Shown here: piece by piece, positions 42,869-51,515 of the stretch
How the letters are laid out: the number at the start of each line of letters is the position of its first letter
How positions within the stretch are numbered: position 1 is the first letter of the stretch
Assembly (NCBI RefSeq): GCF_017876655.1
Contig: NZ_JAGIOK010000001.1
Location: 1,798,001-1,862,000 of the forward strand
Reading direction: 5' to 3'
Length of the DNA: 64,000 nucleotides
Origin: Microbacterium imperiale
Lineage (GTDB): Bacteria > Actinomycetota > Actinomycetes > Actinomycetales > Microbacteriaceae
Position numbers and translations under genes: made by a program
The notes under the pieces: model-generated
What the model was told of the DNA's origin: nothing
Database searches by the model: none
Seen by the model: the letters and a program-made list of their open reading frames with translations, nothing else

Positions 42869-43792
42869 ATGAAGGCACTGACGTATTCCGAGTTCGGCGG
42901 CAACGACCGCTTCGAGATCACCGAACGAGACATGCCCCACATCGGCCCCGACACGCTCGTGGTGCGCGTGGTCGCCGCCGGGTTGAATCCCGTCGACTAC
43001 AAGGTCCGCGAGGGCTACCTGCAGGGACTCATCGACACGCAGCTGCCCGCCGTCCCGGGATGGGATGTCGCGGGAGTGGTCGAGAAGACGGGGCTCGACA
43101 CCCCGGAGTTCCAGGTCGGCGACGAGATCCTCGCCTACGCGCGAGCCGACCTCGTCAGCGGCGGCTCGGTCGCGGAGTACATGGCGGTGCCGGTGCGCAC
43201 GGCCACCCGCAAGCCCGAGAACCTCGGCTTCACCGAAGCGGCGGCGATCCCCCTCACGGGTCTCACGGCGCTGCAGGCGATCGAGCGGTCGGCGGTGAGC
43301 GAAGGGTCCACGGTCCTGATCCACGGCGCCGCCGGTGGCGTGGGATCGTTCGGCGTGCAGCTCGCCCGCCTGCGGGGAGCGCGCGTGATCGGAACCGCCT
43401 CGGAGCGCAACCACGACTACCTCCGCGAGCTCGGAGCCGAGCCCGTGACGTACGGCGACGGGCTCGCCGAGCGGGTTCGGGCCATCGCACCCGAAGGTGT
43501 CGACGTCGTGCTCGACTTCGCCGGCGGCAGCTCGCTCGACTCGACGGCCGAGGTACTGCGCGAGGGCGGGGTCGTGACGTCGATCGCCGACCCGCGGGCG
43601 GCATCCGAGTTCGGCGGCAACTACATCTGGGTGCGTCCGGATGCCGCTCAGCTCGCTGAGCTCGCGCGGCTCGCGGCCGACGGCTCGCTGCGGGTCGAGG
43701 TTGCCGAGACGTTCCCCCTCGACGATGCCGCCGCCGCCTACGCGCGCCTCGAAGAGGGGCACACGCGGGGCAAGATCGTCGTCACGGTCTGA
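42869..43792 (+). CDS. NADP-dependent quinone oxidoreductase (MDR family)
   Basis: A 307-residue zinc-free medium-chain reductase. N-terminal GroES-like domain with GLNPVDYKVREG, PAVPGWDVAGVVE; the Rossmann fold has IHGAAGGVGSFGVQLARLRG. It lacks catalytic-zinc Cys/His ligands. Divergent from the membrane gene pair. A hairpin terminator follows at 43803. Confidence 0.92.
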   Translation: MKALTYSEFGGNDRFEITERDMPHIGPDTLVVRVVAAGLNPVDYKVREGYLQGLIDTQLPAVPGWDVAGVVEKTGLDTPEFQVGDEILAYARADLVSGGSVAEYMAVPVRTATRKPENLGFTEAAAIPLTGLTALQAIERSAVSEGSTVLIHGAAGGVGSFGVQLARLRGARVIGTASERNHDYLRELGAEPVTYGDGLAERVRAIAPEGVDVVLDFAGGSSLDSTAEVLREGGVVTSIADPRAASEFGGNYIWVRPDAAQLAELARLAADGSLRVEVAETFPLDDAAAAYARLEEGHTRGKIVVTV

Positions 43793-43802
43793 TGCCGCTC
43801 GT

Positions 43803-43838
43803 CCGCGGGCGGCGTCGGTTGACCGGCGTCGCCCGCGG
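43803..43838 (+). terminator. Hairpin terminator after the quinone oxidoreductase
   Basis: CCGCGGGCG at 43803-43811 pairs with CGCCCGCGG at 43830-43838; the inner part can pair further as CGGT/ACCG. No T-run follows. Confidence 0.6.
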
Positions 43839-43892
43839 CCCGGCGCTGGGCGGGCTCTGGTGCCGCCGCTGCCCCGCTGGTATCCAGGGTTC

Positions 43893-44594
43893 ATGGCCCC
43901 GACCTCAGCGCCTCCCCGTCCGCGAGATGTGAGCTCGCCGCAACGTCGGCGCCAGCGCAAGGACGTCGTGCTGACCGTCGTGACCATCGCGGTCGTCGTG
44001 GCGGTGTGCGCCGTGGCCGGGTTCGCGGCCTGGGCGATGGCGAACTCGTGGTGGACCGAGACGGATCCGGCGCCGTCGGCGGATCAGCAGCTCGCGGACG
44101 GCCAGTCGCGCTTCGACCGAGCCGGTGTCGACTTCCTCACTCGGCAGGGCGTCGCGACGGTGCACCTCACCGGTGACACCGCGGCGACGGACCTCGGCCT
44201 CGATGCCGACGGCGTGCGACGGATCGAGCCCCTCGTGCCGATCGGGATCGAGGTCGTCGGATCGACCGGGACGATCTCGTTCGGCGGGGTGGACGACTTC
44301 GGCCTCGCCACCACGGCCGACCGCGTGACCCGTGTCGACGTGCTGCCCGCCGCGAGCGGCTCTTGGCAGACGATCACGGCCGATCTGCGCAACCGCGGCG
44401 CTGCGTGGGGCTGGTCCGAGGACGAGATCTCCGCGCTCGAGTCCGAGCTCGGCGACGCCAGCCGGTCGGCGCCAGGCCAGACGCACACCGCGGCGCTGCC
44501 GGGAGTCACGGTCGACGGCATCGACGTCGAGGCGATCGTGACGATCGAGGCCGACAGCGGACGCGTGCAGCTCCGCTACGTCCTGTCGCGCTGA
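43893..44594 (+). CDS. Membrane-anchored hypothetical protein
   Basis: A 233-residue protein: basic disordered start, one membrane segment (about 26-48), and an outside domain of beta strands rich in Asp/Thr/Gly. No domain recognised. The ATG is chosen at MAPTSAPP, directly before the basic region. Confidence 0.75.
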   Translation: MAPTSAPPRPRDVSSPQRRRQRKDVVLTVVTIAVVVAVCAVAGFAAWAMANSWWTETDPAPSADQQLADGQSRFDRAGVDFLTRQGVATVHLTGDTAATDLGLDADGVRRIEPLVPIGIEVVGSTGTISFGGVDDFGLATTADRVTRVDVLPAASGSWQTITADLRNRGAAWGWSEDEISALESELGDASRSAPGQTHTAALPGVTVDGIDVEAIVTIEADSGRVQLRYVLSR

Positions 44595-44686
44595 CGGCGT
44601 GCGCTGTCGTGGCGATGGTCGCCGGCGGGCCGGCTCGGGCGGTGCGCGGGATCGCGGATGTCGCAGGCAGCGACCATGCTGACGGA

Positions 44687-45133
44687 GTGCCCACCGTCCT
44701 CGGCGAGATGCCGTTCCCGTGCCGCGTCTGCGGTGCGCGTGAAGGCGAGCGCTCGAAGGCGTCCGAGCCGTGGTGCTGCGCCCGCTGCGGGTGGCGCCTC
44801 GGCGATGCTCCCGATGCCGACCTGCCGCGGCCGGTCGTGGAGGTCGTCTACTACCTCCGTTACGCCGCCCGCGTGAAGATCGGCACGAGCACCCGACCGA
44901 AGCAGCGGCTGGCCGCCATCCGCCACGACGAGCTGCTGGCGTTCGAGCGGGGCGGTCGAGCCGTCGAACAGGCGAGGCATCGCGAGTTCGGCGACCTGCG
45001 CGAGGGCGGCGAGTGGTTCACACTCGACGGTGCGCTCGTGACGCACATCCAGGCTCTGCGAGCGGCTGCATCCGACCCGTGGGCCGCCTACGACCGGTGG
45101 CTGGGCGACGCGCTGCGCGCGGCATCATCGTGA
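44687..45133 (+). CDS. Zinc-ribbon plus GIY-YIG (T5orf172/MUG113-type) protein
   Basis: About 148 residues from GTG 44687 (ATG 44708 also possible). Two CxxC pairs (CRVCGA and CCARCGW) form a small zinc ribbon. The C-terminal domain matches the T5orf172 branch of the GIY-YIG nucleases: VYYLRYAARVKIGTSTRPKQ, then RAVEQARHREFGDLREGGEW. The branch occurs in phage and mobile elements and as stand-alone genes; it may be a nicking nuclease. No mobile element is visible around it. Confidence 0.8.
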   Translation: MPTVLGEMPFPCRVCGAREGERSKASEPWCCARCGWRLGDAPDADLPRPVVEVVYYLRYAARVKIGTSTRPKQRLAAIRHDELLAFERGGRAVEQARHREFGDLREGGEWFTLDGALVTHIQALRAAASDPWAAYDRWLGDALRAASS

Positions 45134-45151
45134 CGCGAGGGGCGCGAGACG

Positions 45152-45961
45152 TCAGGCCTCGGTGAGGAACTCGATCGCCGTCTGCCGGAACACCCGCGAG
45201 CCCGGGGCATTGAAGTGGTGGCGGTCGGGGATCTCGACGAAGCGACCCTGCGGCGTCGCCGAAGCGAGCGCCTTCGAGCCCTCGATGATGCCGTCGAGCG
45301 AGCCCGTCGCGAACAGAACCGGCTGGCCCGGTGCGTGCTCGGGGTCGGGATCCACGGTGCCCGACGCGCGCATCCCGCCGGCGATCGCGAGCAGCGCGCG
45401 CAGGTCGTTGCCGGGAACGCGTTCGGTGAGGCGCACGTAGTTCTGGGTCACGGGATCGGTGACCGGGGTGCCGTTCTCGACGAGGGCGCGAACCTGGTCG
45501 ATGTCGAGGCGGGCGAGCGGGATGCCGTCGGGAACGCCACCCAGCACACCTCGCGTGATGCGCGACGAGAAGTCCTGCAGCACCTCCCACCCGACGCGTG
45601 CGCCCAGGGAGTATCCGACATAGGCAGCGGTATCGACGAGGTAGGTGTCGAGCACCGCTTCGACGTCGGAGGCGAGCTGATGCAGGTCGTAGTCCTGAGG
45701 GCGATGCGGCTTGTCGCTCGCGCCGTGCCCCCGCTGATCCAGTCCGAGCACCCGGAACCCCGCGCGCTGCAGATCGCGGACCCATCCCGTAGACACCCAG
45801 TTGTCACGGGTGTTCGAGGCGAAGCCGTGCACCAGCACGACCGTGGGTCGATCGTCCTCGCCCCACGAATACGTCGCGATGCGGTGCCCGTCCTCGCCCA
45901 CCAGGACGTAACGGGGATCGGGCAGCTCGGTCAGGCCGGAGGCGGCGGAAATGCTCACCAC
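45152..45961 (-). CDS. Alpha/beta hydrolase
   Basis: A 269-residue hydrolase: oxyanion-hole HGFASNTRDNW, LDQRGHGASDKPHRPQDYDL, nucleophile elbow GYSLGA, and a C-terminal His in PDRHHFNA. Broad esterase/epoxide-hydrolase-like family; substrate not predictable. Start GTG 45961 or the next codon GTG 45958. Convergent with the GIY-YIG gene. Confidence 0.88.
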   Translation of the reverse strand: MVSISAASGLTELPDPRYVLVGEDGHRIATYSWGEDDRPTVVLVHGFASNTRDNWVSTGWVRDLQRAGFRVLGLDQRGHGASDKPHRPQDYDLHQLASDVEAVLDTYLVDTAAYVGYSLGARVGWEVLQDFSSRITRGVLGGVPDGIPLARLDIDQVRALVENGTPVTDPVTQNYVRLTERVPGNDLRALLAIAGGMRASGTVDPDPEHAPGQPVLFATGSLDGIIEGSKALASATPQGRFVEIPDRHHFNAPGSRVFRQTAIEFLTEA

Positions 45962-45992
45962 ACCATTCTCCCGCTGGCCCGGCGCATCGACG

Positions 45993-46328
45993 TCACTCCT
46001 TGGCGGGGTCGTGGCCCCAGTTCATGAGCGAGTACCGCCACGGCGTCTCGGTGATGTCGCCCGACGGCCGTTGGGCGAGGTGCCGGCGCACGTACCCGAC
46101 CACCTTGCGCATGTGCTGCACATCGGAGTCGGTCAGATCGTCCTTCTTCGTCCGTAGGAGCTCGACGATGCGCCGTCCCGACTGGTGGCCTGTCGATTCA
46201 CCGCCTCCGTCTTTCTGCCCCACACTCTGTGATTCGTCGCTGTCGAGCCACTTCTCCAGCTCGGCGGGTGCCATGTTCACGACATCGCGGAACTCGTGGC
46301 GGGTCTGGTCGTCGTTCTCCTCGCTCAT
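45993..46328 (-). CDS. DUF3140 family protein
   Basis: A 111-residue protein whose core (FRDVVNMAPAELEKWLDSDE, GRRIVELLRTKKDDLTDSD, HMRKVVGYVRRHLAQRP and a terminal WRYSLMNWGHD) fits the DUF3140 family, small helical proteins of actinobacteria and other bacteria with unknown role. ATG 46328 is used; the longer frame upstream is non-coding. Confidence 0.85.
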   Translation of the reverse strand: MSEENDDQTRHEFRDVVNMAPAELEKWLDSDESQSVGQKDGGGESTGHQSGRRIVELLRTKKDDLTDSDVQHMRKVVGYVRRHLAQRPSGDITETPWRYSLMNWGHDPAKE

Positions 46329-46528
46329 GCTGGAATCGTGCCGGGATCCGGGACCGCACGCATCGGGTTGACAGGCGACGGTGGAGAAGATTCCGCGAGG
46401 GTGGTTCTGGGGAGGAACGCCGCCCAGCGGTAGCGGTGTTTCCTGCACATCGGCGGCGCGCGACGAGTTGTCCACGAAGGTGCTCTGAGGCGGTTCGGAT
46501 GTCGGTGGCCCCGGGGCATCATGGACAT

Positions 46529-47947
46529 ATGGCAACGATGGGCGGTAGTGACGGGGTGGGGCTGAGTCCCCATGCCGGTGCACTCGGGGCGTTCGCTGAG
46601 GCGTTGGATGCTGCTCACGCCGGGGACGTCGCCCTGATGCGAGCTCTCGCTGAGATCGGGCGGTCGGCGTTGCGAGTCGCGCACGTCGACGGCGTGCGGG
46701 GGATGGCGTCTGACATGGAGCTGCGGTCGGTCGCGGCGGAAGCGGCAGGTTTGGCGGGTCGGTCGGACCGCCGGTTACAGCACGACATCGACCACGCGAT
46801 GACCATCGTCGACGACTACCCCGCCGCGTTCACTGCTTGGGAGAACCGGCGGATCACGCGGGATCACGTGGAGGTGATCGTCAAAGCGGGAACGGTGGTG
46901 CCGGCGGAGGTTCGACCGGCGTTCGAGGAAGCCGCAATCGAGATCTGTAAGCGGGACATCGCGGTGCGGGTGAAGGAGCCGCTGAGGGCTTTGGCGGAGC
47001 GGATGCATCCGCGGGATTTCACGCAGCGCCACCGAGACGCCGCCGCCGGGCGGTGCGTTCGGGTGCTTCCCGGGGCGGACGGGATGTCGGACCTCATCGC
47101 GACCTTGCCCACCGTTATCGCCGCGGGGATGCTGGACCGGCTCACGCAGATGGGCCAGTCCGTGAAGGATGCCCGGGCCGCGGGAGCCGCGGGAACGGGG
47201 GAACCGGGAGCCGCCACCGCGGGGGCGGATCCCGCGGGCGCGGCGTTCGGCGAGGCCGCGGCAGCCTCAAGCGGGCAGCCCGAGGAGCCGGATACCCGGA
47301 CCATGGACCAGCTCCGCGCAGATGCGCTGGCTGATCTCGTCCTCGCGGGTGCGCCGGCGGTCGACCCAACCTACGGCACCGACGCTCCTGGCCCGTTAGG
47401 CGCCATTCGGGCGCGCGTGCAGGTCGTCGTCACCGCAGACACCCTCACCGGAACCGACCACGGACCGGCCGGAGCGGTCGGCACCGGGCTCGTCGATGCC
47501 GACACGGCCCGCGAACTCGCCGGGCAGACCGCATCCTGGGACCGGCTCTTCATCGACCCGATCACCCGCACTCCGGTCGAGATCGACACCTACCGGCCCA
47601 CCGCCTCGATGCGACGCCTCCTGCAAGCCCGCGATCAGCATTGCCGGTTCCCGGGATGCCGGCGGGCTGCGATCCGCTGCGAGATCGATCACACCATCGA
47701 CCACGCCCTCGGCGGGCATACGCACATCTACAACCTCGCCCACCTCTGCCAACGACACCACTCGATGAAGCAATTCACCGACTGGAAAGTCCGGCAACTC
47801 GGCGGCGGGGTCCTCGAATGGACATCCCCCGGCGGGCGGATCTACCGCGAAGACGTGCCGATACCTGCCGTCTGCTTCACTCCCGAACCCGACCCACCAC
47901 CGGGCGCGCGTACGGGCCACCCCTTCGACGAACCGCCTCCCTTCTGA
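46529..47947 (+). CDS. DUF222/HNH endonuclease-like protein (13E12 repeat family)
   Basis: A 472-residue protein. The N-terminal DUF222 domain spans about 20-340, interrupted by an Ala/Gly-rich insert near 215-250. The C-terminal HNH domain has CRFPGCRR, the first His in EIDHTIDHALGG, Asn in YNLAHLCQRHHSMKQ. These proteins occur in many copies in actinobacterial genomes and resemble the 13E12 repeat proteins of M. tuberculosis; their activity is unproven. The ATG 46529 follows a CATCAT box by six bases. Confidence 0.9.
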   Translation: MATMGGSDGVGLSPHAGALGAFAEALDAAHAGDVALMRALAEIGRSALRVAHVDGVRGMASDMELRSVAAEAAGLAGRSDRRLQHDIDHAMTIVDDYPAAFTAWENRRITRDHVEVIVKAGTVVPAEVRPAFEEAAIEICKRDIAVRVKEPLRALAERMHPRDFTQRHRDAAAGRCVRVLPGADGMSDLIATLPTVIAAGMLDRLTQMGQSVKDARAAGAAGTGEPGAATAGADPAGAAFGEAAAASSGQPEEPDTRTMDQLRADALADLVLAGAPAVDPTYGTDAPGPLGAIRARVQVVVTADTLTGTDHGPAGAVGTGLVDADTARELAGQTASWDRLFIDPITRTPVEIDTYRPTASMRRLLQARDQHCRFPGCRRAAIRCEIDHTIDHALGGHTHIYNLAHLCQRHHSMKQFTDWKVRQLGGGVLEWTSPGGRIYREDVPIPAVCFTPEPDPPPGARTGHPFDEPPPF

Positions 47948-48140
47948 GCTGCGTGCACCTGCGATCGGGGTGACTCCTCCGCTGGTCGTCGACGAGCGAA
48001 CAGGCGCGACGCCCAACCACACTGCTCCGCCGCCTGCGCGAGAACCCGCATCATGCCAGCCCCCTGCACGACGGACCAGGGGCGCCGCGGCGGCCGCATC
48101 CTGGGGTGAGATGGACCTACCGCTACGGAAGGAATCGCAT

Positions 48141-49163
48141 ATGCGCGGAGTCATCATGCACGCCCCTCGCGACGTCCGGGTCGAGGACCGTGACGACCCC
48201 ACGATCGAGCAGCCGACGGATGCTGTCATCCGAGTGTCCGCCGCCTGCATCTGCGGCTCCGACCTCTGGCCGTACCGCGGCGACGACCCGGTTCGGCGCC
48301 CCCAGCCGATGGGACACGAATATGTCGGCGTGGTCGAAGCGATCGGTGACGACGTATCGGAGGTGTCCGTCGGCGATTTCGTCGTCGGGTCGTTCTTCGC
48401 CTCCGACAACACCTGCGAGATCTGCCGCGACGGCTACCAGTCGCACTGCGTCAATCGCGTCCCGATGGGCGCCCTCGGCACGCAGGCCGAGCGCCTGCGG
48501 GTGCCGCTCGCCGACGGCACGCTCGTCGTCGTGCCCGGCTCGCCTACCGAGTCGCAGATCCGCAGCCTGCTCGCGGCATCCGACGTGCTCGGCACCGGCT
48601 GGTTCGCCGCGGTCGCGGCCCACGCGGGTCCCGGCAAGACGGTCGCGGTCGTCGGCGACGGTGCTGTCGGCCTGCTCGGCGTGGTCGCGGCCCGACAGCT
48701 CGGAGCCGAGCGCATCATCGCGATGTCACGTCACGCCGACCGGCAGCAGCTCGCCCGGCGCTTCGGCGCGACCGACATCGTCGAGGAACGCGGCGCCGAC
48801 GGCGTCGCCCGCATCAAAGAGCTCACCGACGGGCTGGGCGCGCACTCCGTCATCGAAGCCGTCGGCACCCAGGAGTCGATGATGCAGGCGATCCGCTCGA
48901 CCCGGCCTGGCGGGCACGTCGGCTACGTCGGCGTCTCGCACGACGTCGAACTGCCTGGCGGCGAGCTGTTCGGCTCGGGCGTCCACCTCCACGGCGGCCC
49001 GGCCCCGGTGCGCCAATACCTGCCCGAGCTGATCGAGCTGATCATGGCCGGCACGATCGACCCCGGCGCGGTGTTCGACCTCGTCCTCCCCCTCGAGGAT
49101 GCCGCCGAAGGCTACCGGGCGATGGACGAGCGGCGCGCGACGAAGGTGCTGCTCACCCCCTGA
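48141..49163 (+). CDS. Zinc-dependent alcohol dehydrogenase family protein
   Basis: A 340-residue MDR enzyme. The catalytic zinc ligands are in CICGSDLWPYRG and GHEYVG. The structural zinc lobe is incomplete: DNTCEICRDGYQSHC has three of the usual four Cys. Rossmann motif is VVGDGAVGLLGVVAARQLG. Ribosome site GAAGGAA before ATG 48141. The 193 bases between the HNH gene and this start hold no recognisable element. Confidence 0.92.
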   Translation: MRGVIMHAPRDVRVEDRDDPTIEQPTDAVIRVSAACICGSDLWPYRGDDPVRRPQPMGHEYVGVVEAIGDDVSEVSVGDFVVGSFFASDNTCEICRDGYQSHCVNRVPMGALGTQAERLRVPLADGTLVVVPGSPTESQIRSLLAASDVLGTGWFAAVAAHAGPGKTVAVVGDGAVGLLGVVAARQLGAERIIAMSRHADRQQLARRFGATDIVEERGADGVARIKELTDGLGAHSVIEAVGTQESMMQAIRSTRPGGHVGYVGVSHDVELPGGELFGSGVHLHGGPAPVRQYLPELIELIMAGTIDPGAVFDLVLPLEDAAEGYRAMDERRATKVLLTP

Positions 49164-49206
49164 CGCCCGCGCCGCGCCGCCCCCAACCGCGCCGCCCCAC
49201 TCACGC

Positions 49207-49248
49207 CGCAGCCGCCGGTCCCGGTCATCCCGGGTTCCGGCGGCTGCG
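49207..49248. terminator. Hairpin terminator between dehydrogenase and permease
   Basis: CGCAGCCGCCGG at 49207-49218 pairs perfectly with CCGGCGGCTGCG at 49237-49248; 18-base loop. It lies between two convergent genes and could serve both. Confidence 0.75.
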
Positions 49249-49277
49249 TCGTTGGCTCGGAGAACGCGTGTCCGCGG

Positions 49278-50627
49278 TCAGTTCGTGGACGACGCCTTCG
49301 AACGCTCAGCGCGACGGCGGCCGGCGCGGGCGATGAAGAACAGCACCGTCCCCACGACGACGTAGCCCGCAGTGGCGAGCCACACCGGGCCGGTCTGCTG
49401 CGTCAGCAGCACGATGCTGGCGATGATCGCGAGCACCGGCACCACGCGCGGCACCGAGAAGTGCTTGTGCTCGACTCTGTCCTTCTTCAGCACGAGCACA
49501 CTCACGTTGGCCGAGAGGAAGACCAGCAGCAGCAGGAGCACCGTCGTCTCGGCCAGGGTGCCGATGTCGCCGAGAACGGTCAGCAGCATGGTCGCGCCGG
49601 CGACCACGAGGATCGACACCCACGGCGTACGGCGGCGGGGCAGCACGCGCCCGAACGCCCGCGGCAGCAGCCCCGACTCGGCCAGGCCGTAACCCACACG
49701 ACTGGCCATCACCATGAACAGCAGCGCGCCATTGGCGATCGCCACGAGCGCGATCAGGCTGAACAACCACGTGGGCACCGCGAAGCCGCTCGCCGTGACG
49801 ACCTCGAGCAGCGGCCCGGTGGAGGTCGCGAGCTCGGTGGGCGGCACCACGATGACGGCGCCGACGGCGATCAGCAGGTAGATCACCGCGGCGGTGATGA
49901 TCGCGCCGAACAGAGCCCGCGGGTACGACTTCGAGGGGTTCTTCACCTCTTCGGCCATGTTCGCGGCCGCCTCGAACCCGAGGAACGAGAAGAACGCGAC
50001 GATCGACGCGGCGAAGGCGCCCTGCAGCGGCGGGACGTCGGGGGCGAACTCGAAGATGCGGGCGGGCTCGCCGCCGCCGCTGCCCAGCACCATCGCTGCG
50101 AGCACGATCACGATCACCAGACCGGTCACCTCGATGATCGACGCGACGAGATTCGCGCCGAGCGATTCGCGGACGCCTCGCAGGTTGATCAGCGTCAGCA
50201 GCAGGATGAACACGATCGCGGTCGGGATCGGCGGGATGTCGAAGAGCGCCGCCAGGTAATCGCCGGTGAAGGCGTTCGCGAGGGCGGCCGCCGTCGTGAT
50301 GCCCGACGCCATCATGAGGAAGCCGACGAGGAACGACAGGAACGGGATGCCGAACGCCTTGTCGACGTAGCGGGCCGCGCCGCCGGCGTGCGGGTACTTC
50401 GTGATGAGCTCGGCGTACGTGCCCGCCGTCAGCAGTGCGACGACGAGCGCGATGAGCAGCGGCAGCCAGATGACACCGCCGACATCGTCGGCCATCGTCC
50501 CGACGAGCGTGTAGATGCCCGCGCCGAGGGTGTCGCCGACGATGAACGCGAAGAGAAGGGGCGTACCGATGGCACGCTTCAGTCCGGGCCGCTCGTCGGC
50601 GTGCGGCGCACTGGTCTCATTGGTCAT
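49278..50627 (-). CDS. APC-family amino acid permease
   Basis: A 449-residue transporter with about 12 helices. The family hallmark in helix 1 is FIVGDTLGAGIYTLVGTMA; helix 6 region is FFSFLGFEAAANMAEEVKNPSKSYP. Closest in kind to cationic/neutral amino-acid permeases of actinobacteria. A clear paralog sits at the right end of the window (62912). Confidence 0.92.
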   Translation of the reverse strand: MTNETSAPHADERPGLKRAIGTPLLFAFIVGDTLGAGIYTLVGTMADDVGGVIWLPLLIALVVALLTAGTYAELITKYPHAGGAARYVDKAFGIPFLSFLVGFLMMASGITTAAALANAFTGDYLAALFDIPPIPTAIVFILLLTLINLRGVRESLGANLVASIIEVTGLVIVIVLAAMVLGSGGGEPARIFEFAPDVPPLQGAFAASIVAFFSFLGFEAAANMAEEVKNPSKSYPRALFGAIITAAVIYLLIAVGAVIVVPPTELATSTGPLLEVVTASGFAVPTWLFSLIALVAIANGALLFMVMASRVGYGLAESGLLPRAFGRVLPRRRTPWVSILVVAGATMLLTVLGDIGTLAETTVLLLLLVFLSANVSVLVLKKDRVEHKHFSVPRVVPVLAIIASIVLLTQQTGPVWLATAGYVVVGTVLFFIARAGRRRAERSKASSTN

Positions 50628-50741
50628 CCGATCACTTCAACCCGATCCCGGCGGAAGCGACAACCCCTGGCGCTCGCGCGCGATGTGTGGTTGCGACGCC
50701 ACCGGATGGCAGCGACCCCGGCGGAACGGCAGGATGATCGC

Positions 50742-51515
50742 ATGCCCGACACCGCTCCCCCCGTCGCCGCACGCGGCGGCATCCGCTCGTTCGTCACGGG
50801 CGTCGGCGACCTCGGGCGCGGATTCGCGTTCTGGTCGCGGCGACCCGGCGCCATGGCGCTGGGTCTCGTCCCCGCGGCGATCGTCGGCGTCGTGCTGATC
50901 GCAGGGCTCATCGCGCTCAGCGCCTTTCTGCCCGACATCGTCGACACGATCACCCCGTTCGCCGACGGCTGGCCGACGCTGTGGGCGTCGGTCGTCCGCA
51001 TCGCGGCGGGCACGGCGCTGCTCGGCGGCGCGATCGTGCTGGTCGTCGTGTCGTTCACCGCCCTGACGCTGCTGGTCGGCGAGCCGTTCTACGACCGGAT
51101 CTGGCGGGCGGTCGAGACCGACCTCGGCGGGGCGGTGCCGGGCGGCGACAGCGGCTTCTGGCGATCCGTCCGCGACGCGATCAGCCTCATCGCCCGCGGC
51201 GTGCTGGCCGCGCTGCTCGCCGGTGTCGTCGGACTGGTCCCGGTCGTCGGCGGCGCGCTCGGGTCGGTCACCGCGGTCACACTCACGGGCTGGCTGCTCG
51301 CCGACGAGTTGACCTCGCGCGCGCTCGCGGCACGGGGCATCCACGCCACCGAGCGACGACGCCTGCGGCGAGCGCACCGCGCCCGATACCTCGGCTTCGG
51401 CGTCGCGACCCAGCTCTGCTTCCTGATCCCGCTCGGCGCGGTCGCCGCGATGCCGGCGGCGGTGGCGGGGTCGACCCGCCTCGTCCGCTCGATCCTCGCG
51501 GCCCGCGACGCCTGA
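50742..51515 (+). CDS. EI24 domain membrane protein
   Basis: A 257-residue protein with four to five membrane helices and EI24/CysZ-family features: GFAFWSRRPGAMALGLVPA near the N terminus and LLVGEPFYDRIWRAVE before the long amphipathic region. CysZ relatives transport sulfate; the actinobacterial members have no proven role. Ends directly (no gap) at the stop of the convergent symporter. Confidence 0.85.
   Translation: MPDTAPPVAARGGIRSFVTGVGDLGRGFAFWSRRPGAMALGLVPAAIVGVVLIAGLIALSAFLPDIVDTITPFADGWPTLWASVVRIAAGTALLGGAIVLVVVSFTALTLLVGEPFYDRIWRAVETDLGGAVPGGDSGFWRSVRDAISLIARGVLAALLAGVVGLVPVVGGALGSVTAVTLTGWLLADELTSRALAARGIHATERRRLRRAHRARYLGFGVATQLCFLIPLGAVAAMPAAVAGSTRLVRSILAARDA

Noticed and set aside
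46529-47947. HNH gene as part of an intron or transposon
   Set aside because: No intron boundaries, inverted repeats or target duplication are visible; the DUF222-HNH architecture is a typical multi-copy actinobacterial gene.
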